From: Candidatus Eremiobacterota bacterium
Lineage (GTDB): Bacteria > Vulcanimicrobiota > Vulcanimicrobiia > Vulcanimicrobiales > Vulcanimicrobiaceae
Assembly: GCA_019240525.1 (NCBI GenBank)
Contig: JAFAYE010000001.1
Span: 1,089,300 to 1,153,299, forward strand
Direction: 5' to 3'
Length of the DNA stretch: 64,000 nucleotides
Positions 59,501 to 64,000 of the stretch are shown in pieces. Positions within the stretch are counted from its first letter, which is position 1; the number at the start of each line of letters is the position of its first letter. A model generated the notes under the pieces. It worked only from the letters and a program-made list of their open reading frames with translations. It did not search any database and was not told where the DNA came from. A program made the translations under genes and the position numbers.

Positions 59501-59693
59501 ATGTGATACGCCCACCCCCGGCCGCGGGACCGATCGCGCGCCATGACATGCTGGCAAAGGGTGGCCCGGGACTAGGCGTGGGCGACGGCGAGGGCGTCGC
59601 GACCGCCTTGAGCGGCAGCTGTGACGGCGGCATGGGCGAGGCCGTCGCATTCGCTGCGACGACGGCCGTGAAGAGCAACGCGTGTAGAATCAA
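56514..59693 (-). CDS. Exported ~1,060-aa BNR propeller protein (tandem copy B)
   Basis: A 1,059-aa paralogue of copy A. The TTG at 59693 has AGGAGG at 9-nt spacing; the TTG at 59699 would sit too close to that site. The signal MILHALLFTAVVAANATA is followed by a Pro/Ser linker (TPSPSPTPSPGPPFASMSW), then WRAIGPAAGGGRITSVAGSS. Repeats match copy A in order: SANGAQTWDPVFE, VWVGTGESNPRNDVSYGDGV, STDGGDTWSNVGL, SDDGGRSWKQTLY, STDGGATWTQLQG. The C-terminal region (about 820-1059) again carries the NRYIWDF-type Ig-like block (FNVNGPVKWTGAALDF) and a helical end rich in Asn/Ala (SHLSQIDTVLNNLDNVKKS). It is first in the operon. The pair arose by duplication. Confidence 0.88.
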   Translation of the reverse strand: MILHALLFTAVVAANATASPMPPSQLPLKAVATPSPSPTPSPGPPFASMSWRAIGPAAGGGRITSVAGSSSDPKLYYVGSAGGGVWKSANGAQTWDPVFEKQDVAAIGAVTIDPTDNKTVWVGTGESNPRNDVSYGDGVYKSTDGGDTWSNVGLKGSRYISRILVDPRDHNHVIVGALGDAFADSSQRGVYVSDDGGRSWKQTLYVGPESGACDLAMDPQNPSVIYAGIWKFQRRPWTFVSGGTEDGLYKSTDGGATWTQLQGHGLPAAPMGRIGLAVAPSDGNRVYAVIESKEGVLWRSDDGGNNWEMVSKDSLVDARPFYFSHVEVDPKNPNRVYAISFEVMLSTNAGKTFKSVTDSLHSDFHAIWIAPNDPARIMLGEDGGYVLTLDGGANWFFSANLPIAQIYRVGLGTDNPYTVCVGLQDNNGWCGPSNSLDPEGIQNKYWIVTVGGDGQWGIPEPDDPNWIWSNSQGGALSIYNRVTQDQYTGQPYLPTGRESWVLATSRYRFNWESPIAFAPWRSAGGNVIGWVGANVVFQTTDRARSWSIISPDLTRNIKSHQQPAGGPITNDVSGAEYNDTILDIEASTRARGEIWVGTDDGLVQLTRDGGKHWTNVTPPGAPELGRFETVAPSELVDGTAYAINDAHYLGDNAPYAFVTHDFGSHWTKIVNGLPQDQWVRSIRPDIRTQGLLYLGTEQGIWISFDGGANWQSFQNDLPPVSVRDIRMQPQYDDLVIATHGRSAYIMDDVAPLQQLSAAIARGSWLFAPRIGYEWSLHQNDEGTYTGYAASNPPYGIAITFYQKEPQKNAPALDILDDRGRVVRSISGTHKVGGKDQPRISNKAGLNRYIWDFNVNGPVKWTGAALDFLNGPDTGPGVVPGTYSVRMTISGHTYVQRFRVGPDPRSRFTQAEYQRTFDEAMRQMSHLSQIDTVLNNLDNVKKSIDAALASANKANNTALAGKLNAASAARQTLFDTLATNVRGEGTEDETKLHEDLLNASQVAQGLITPAVVEYLRRIDTQYAAGIARYNAFVAGVLPGLNDALKQSGMKALSSVKTVAP

Positions 59694-59779
59694 CTCCAAG
59701 AACCTCCTGTCGACGCTCTAAGAGCGAGCGCCGTTCAACTCCTGCGCGACCGCATTCAAAGAAGTATCAAAGCGCAACG

Positions 59780-59986
59780 TCAGCGAGAATGCGCGCGGGC
59801 GTCGCGGGCTTGATAGAGCGGAACGTTGACGTGAATCGCATACCATTGCGACCACGCGATCGCCGCGCAGAGTGCGACCAAAATGACGATCACGATCGCG
59901 AGCGCCCGCTTGCGATACCCGGCGGGTTTGGGTGGCCCTTCACCGGAAGGCGCCCCGGAGGTAAGGCTCGAACCCACCGGCCCCAT
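59780..59986 (-). CDS. Small single-TM protein
   Basis: A 68-aa frame beginning at ATG 59986, back-to-back with the transglycosylase start (CATATG). It has a Gly/Pro/Ser-rich N-terminal stretch (SSLTSGAPSGEGPPKPAGYR), one strong membrane helix (RALAIVIVILVALCAAIAW) and a short exposed tail (QWYAIHVNVPLYQARDARAH). The Lys/Arg flanks suggest an N-in orientation. No RBS is evident. The clear helix favours a real gene, but the size keeps doubt. Confidence 0.55.
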   Translation of the reverse strand: MGPVGSSLTSGAPSGEGPPKPAGYRKRALAIVIVILVALCAAIAWSQWYAIHVNVPLYQARDARAHSR

Positions 59987-60634
59987 ATGCGGAGGTCCAT
60001 CGCCAGGCTCCTGGCGACAACCGCCTTGCTTTGTGCGTATCTGCTCGGGACGTTTGCGCCCGCGCTTGCTTACCATAACGCGGTTCCGGTCACGCCGGTG
60101 GCCATATCGGTCTACGCGACGGTGCTCCGCCATATCAATCCGCAACTTCCCGGATGGCAGAGCCGCGATCTGGCGCGCCGCGTTCTCGTGAATGCCGTGC
60201 GCTGGCGCATTGACGCCAATATGCTTGTGGCCATCGTCACGGTGGAATCGCGGTGGCATACACATGCCGTCTCGTCAGCCGGCGCGATTGGGCTGGGGCA
60301 ACTGATGCCGGGGACGGCCGCCTTGCTGGGCGTCAACCCTCGGGATCCCAAACAGAATCTATCGGGCGCCGCGAGATACTTGCGGGGCCTCGTGCAACGT
60401 TTCGGCGCCAATCACTACAATCTGGTCTTCGCAGCGTATAACGCGGGCCCGAAGGCGGTCAGCGAGTACGGCGGGATTCCCCCGTATGACGAAACGCAAG
60501 ATTACGTGATTCGCGTGCTCGATACGTGGGCGCATTTGACCCGCAGCGTCCATCTTCCGCGAAGTGCGTATGCCGTGTTACCGGCCCACGGCGCGGACAT
60601 CGACTACTGGCTCGACGCGAATCTGCCCCAGTAA
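59987..60634 (+). CDS. Lytic transglycosylase (SLT domain)
   Basis: A 215-aa exported peptidoglycan-cleaving enzyme. It starts at ATG 59987 with signal RRSIARLLATTALLCAYLLG ... APALA. The catalytic SLT domain is complete: VAIVTVESRWHTHAVSSAGA with catalytic Glu in TVESRW, IGLGQLMPGTAALLGVNPRD, NLSGAARYLRGLVQRFG and FAAYNAGPKAVSEYGGIPPY. This Goose-lysozyme-like enzyme makes 1,6-anhydro-muropeptides. It has no lipobox, so it is periplasmic and soluble. It is divergent from the small single-TM gene and converges with the GmhB-like gene (8 bp). Function in cell-wall turnover or secretion-system insertion follows from the family. Confidence 0.93.
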   Translation: MRRSIARLLATTALLCAYLLGTFAPALAYHNAVPVTPVAISVYATVLRHINPQLPGWQSRDLARRVLVNAVRWRIDANMLVAIVTVESRWHTHAVSSAGAIGLGQLMPGTAALLGVNPRDPKQNLSGAARYLRGLVQRFGANHYNLVFAAYNAGPKAVSEYGGIPPYDETQDYVIRVLDTWAHLTRSVHLPRSAYAVLPAHGADIDYWLDANLPQ

Positions 60635-60642
60635 GGCGCTGC

Positions 60643-61122
60643 TTAGCCGACGAGCCCGAGGATAGCGTCGACGGCTGTTCCCAACTCGTGAGGTCCGGCG
60701 ATTTTGAGTGGAATCGCGCCGGCGTTGCGCGCCGCCTGAACGTCACTCTCGCGATCGCCGACCACAACGCAGCAGGCGACGTCGACCCCAAGCGCATGCG
60801 CGGCATCCAGAATCAACTTCGGTTTCGGCTTGCGGCATTCGCACCCATCGTCAATCGCATGCGGACAGACGAAGAACCCGGCGAAGGGTCCGAGTAGCTC
60901 GTCAACCCGGCGATTGACCGCGTCGACGGCTTCGGGAGTGATGAAGCCGCGGCCGATTCCGCTCTGATTGCTCACGACGGCGAGCGGCAATCCGGCTGCG
61001 CGTAAACGGTCGAGCAGCGCCCGGCCGTTCGGCGCCGGATCGACGCGCGCGGGATCGCCGTTGTACGGCACGTCGACGACGATCGTTTCGTCGCGATCGA
61101 AGAAGACCGCACAAGGCCTCAC
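60643..61122 (-). CDS. gmhB: HAD-family histidinol/heptose-bisphosphate phosphatase (GmhB-like)
   Basis: A 159-aa HAD-IIIA phosphatase. The nucleophile loop is AVFFDRDETIVVDVPY (Asp9 nucleophile, Asp11 acid/base). Motif II is LAVVSNQSGIGRG. A zinc-binding insert with CPHAIDDGCECRKPKP and a motif IV Asp in VVVGDRESDVQAARN follow. This is the layout of D-glycero-D-manno-heptose-1,7-bisphosphate phosphatase, which feeds LPS core heptose; the Cys-rich insert also occurs in histidinol phosphatases of the same group. It starts at GTG 61122, 10 bp from the thiC stop, so the two may be co-transcribed. In a diderm an LPS role is plausible; the substrate is not proven by sequence alone. Confidence 0.85.
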   Translation of the reverse strand: MRPCAVFFDRDETIVVDVPYNGDPARVDPAPNGRALLDRLRAAGLPLAVVSNQSGIGRGFITPEAVDAVNRRVDELLGPFAGFFVCPHAIDDGCECRKPKPKLILDAAHALGVDVACCVVVGDRESDVQAARNAGAIPLKIAGPHELGTAVDAILGLVG

Positions 61123-61132
61123 GTGCGTCCGC

Positions 61133-62893
<1,761 letters not shown>

Positions 62894-63020
62894 CCTGAAT
62901 TACACGCCGCGGTGCCGAGTTCCCATTGAGCGGCGCCCGGCAATGGAACCAACCATCCGTCGGATTGGATGGGGCCATTTGGAAGAAACGTACCCCGCCG
63001 ACTCAAATGATGCGCGATAC

Positions 63021-64000
63021 ATGACGGTTTTTGCTCCCGATCCCGATCCGCAAGAAACGCGCGAGTGGGTTGACGCGATGCGCAGCGTGCTCGAGGTGGA
63101 AGGGCACGAACGCGCGCGTCAAATTATTGCGCACCTCGTCGACGAAGCCCAAACGCGCGGCGCACTAATTTCGCTCGGACTCACGACGCCCTACGTCAAC
63201 ACGATTTCTGCCGATCGTCAGCCGCAGATGCCGGGCGATCGCGAGTTGGAAGCCCGGTTGCGGCATTACGTTCGCTGGAACGCGCTCGCGATGGTCGTGC
63301 GCGCCAACAGAATCAGTTCGGAGCTCGGCGGCCACGTCGCAAGCTTCGCGTCGGCCGCCACGCTGTACGACGTGGGGTTCAACCATTTTTTCCGCGCAGC
63401 GAGCGAAACGTTCGGTGGCGACCTGGTTTTTTTTCAGGGACACTCCTCACCGGGCGTGTATGCCCGCGCCTTTCTCGAAGGGCGAATCAGCGAGGACCAA
63501 CTCGAACGTTTTCGTCAGGAGGTTGACGGCAAAGGGCTCTCATCGTATCCGCATCCCTGGCTCATGCCGGGCTTGTGGCAGTTTCCCACCGTCTCGATGG
63601 GGCTCGGACCGATTACGTCGATCTATCAAGCGCGCTTCATGCGCTATCTGCACGATCGCGGCCTCGCCGACACGAGCGGGCGCAAAGTGTGGGCCTTCGT
63701 CGGTGACGGCGAAATGGACGAGCCCGAGTCGCTCGGCGCAATCTCTCTTGCAGGACGGGAAAAGCTCGACGATCTCATCTGGGTCATCAACTGCAATCTC
63801 CAGCGTCTCGATGGGCCGGTGAGAGGCAACGGTAAGATCGTCCAAGAGCTCGAGGGCGTCTTCAAAGGCGCCGGCTGGAACGTCATCAAGGTGATCTGGG
63901 GGAGCCGCTGGGATCCTTTGCTTGCCGCCGACACGAGCGGCCGCCTCGCGCAGCTGATGAACGAATGCGTCGACGGCGACTACCAAACGTTCAAGTCGCG
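63021..64000 (+). CDS. aceE: Pyruvate dehydrogenase E1, homodimeric type (3' end outside window)
   Basis: The first 326 codons of a homodimeric E1 that decarboxylates pyruvate with TPP and passes the acetyl group to E2 lipoate. Visible blocks: TREWVDAMRSVLEVEGHERA, VNTISADRQPQMPGD, RHYVRWNALAMVVRANR, GHVASFASAATLYDVGFNHF and FRAASETFGGDLVFFQGHSS. Next come SSYPHPWLMPGLWQFPTVSM, VWAFVGDGEMDEPESLGAIS and WVINCNLQRLDGPVRGNGKI. The GDGEMDEPES...N motif is the TPP/Mg2+ site. The start ATG 63021 gives the normal N-terminus, but no good Shine-Dalgarno is visible. Full E1 enzymes of this type are near 890 aa. E2 and E3 genes may follow outside the window. Confidence 0.95.
   Translation, partial: MTVFAPDPDPQETREWVDAMRSVLEVEGHERARQIIAHLVDEAQTRGALISLGLTTPYVNTISADRQPQMPGDRELEARLRHYVRWNALAMVVRANRISSELGGHVASFASAATLYDVGFNHFFRAASETFGGDLVFFQGHSSPGVYARAFLEGRISEDQLERFRQEVDGKGLSSYPHPWLMPGLWQFPTVSMGLGPITSIYQARFMRYLHDRGLADTSGRKVWAFVGDGEMDEPESLGAISLAGREKLDDLIWVINCNLQRLDGPVRGNGKIVQELEGVFKGAGWNVIKVIWGSRWDPLLAADTSGRLAQLMNECVDGDYQTFKS

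Overview
The window is GC-rich, densely packed bacterial chromosome with no rRNA, tRNA, CRISPR array, IS element or phage gene that I can see. A TonB-dependent receptor, many lipobox signal peptides, a CsgG-like protein and a GmhB-type phosphatase point to a diderm. The mix of NHL-type and HAF-type propeller lipoproteins, G1 and S53 acid peptidases, 1,000-residue BNR propellers and PF13601-like winged-helix regulators reminds me most of Candidatus Eremiobacterota (WPS-2). Acidobacteriota is the main alternative. This placement is an inference from gene style, not from a marker gene.

Layout. 1-1902: photolyase (5' cut by the window edge) and a small secreted protein. 2010-16826: an exported-protein region with an S53 peptidase, small lipoproteins, three NHL-like propeller lipoproteins, a 1,051-aa BNR propeller, a UBP zinc finger and a multidomain G1 glutamic peptidase; an XRE-ATPase-TPR regulator and a TMEM175-type channel sit inside it. 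16935-23766: a TPP-dependent pyruvate oxidase-like enzyme, a TonB receptor, a TlpA-like thioredoxin and two tandem HAF lipoproteins. 24108-25809: a coupled operon of membrane protein, winged-helix regulator and uppS behind two tandem palindromic operators. 25826-30876: a histone-H1-like protein, a third HAF protein and a RecB/RNase H/SF1 helicase fusion. 30865-33295: a three-gene exported operon (small protein, Asn/Gly-rich protein, six-hairpin glycosidase-like lipoprotein). 33450-37922: a lipoprotein, a His-rich membrane protein coupled to a GT39 glycosyltransferase, a six-TM protein and an SRAP protein. 38006-43177: a CsgG-like protein, an M48-like/RDD fusion, a hemerythrin with a basic tail behind an Nramp-like transporter, and a PEP-mutase/isocitrate-lyase family enzyme. 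43225-49685: a membrane sensor-like protein, two tandem small secreted paralogues and hydantoinase A/B. 49682-53441: a GT2 glycosyltransferase, a sugar porter and a serine hydrolase. 53431-59693: two more ~1,000-aa BNR propellers in an overlapping operon. 59780-64000: a small membrane protein, a lytic transglycosylase, a GmhB-like phosphatase, thiC behind a TPP riboswitch, and the 5' part of aceE.

How the parts fit. Much of the coding content is exported: peptidases that in characterised relatives work at acid pH, glycosidase-like and propeller proteins, and small lipoproteins. This suits a scavenger in acidic soil or a similar habitat. TPP supply (thiC with its riboswitch) lies beside a TPP consumer (aceE), with a second TPP enzyme elsewhere. 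Genes are tightly packed: ATGA/GTGA/TTGA 4-nt overlaps mark likely translational coupling in seven places, and five convergent pairs overlap at their 3' ends.

The best candidates for something undescribed are the operator-controlled membrane protein/winged-helix/uppS operon, the three-gene exported operon at 30865-33295, the His-rich membrane protein fused by overlap to GT39, the degenerate M48-RDD fusion, and the Nramp-variant/hemerythrin pair.
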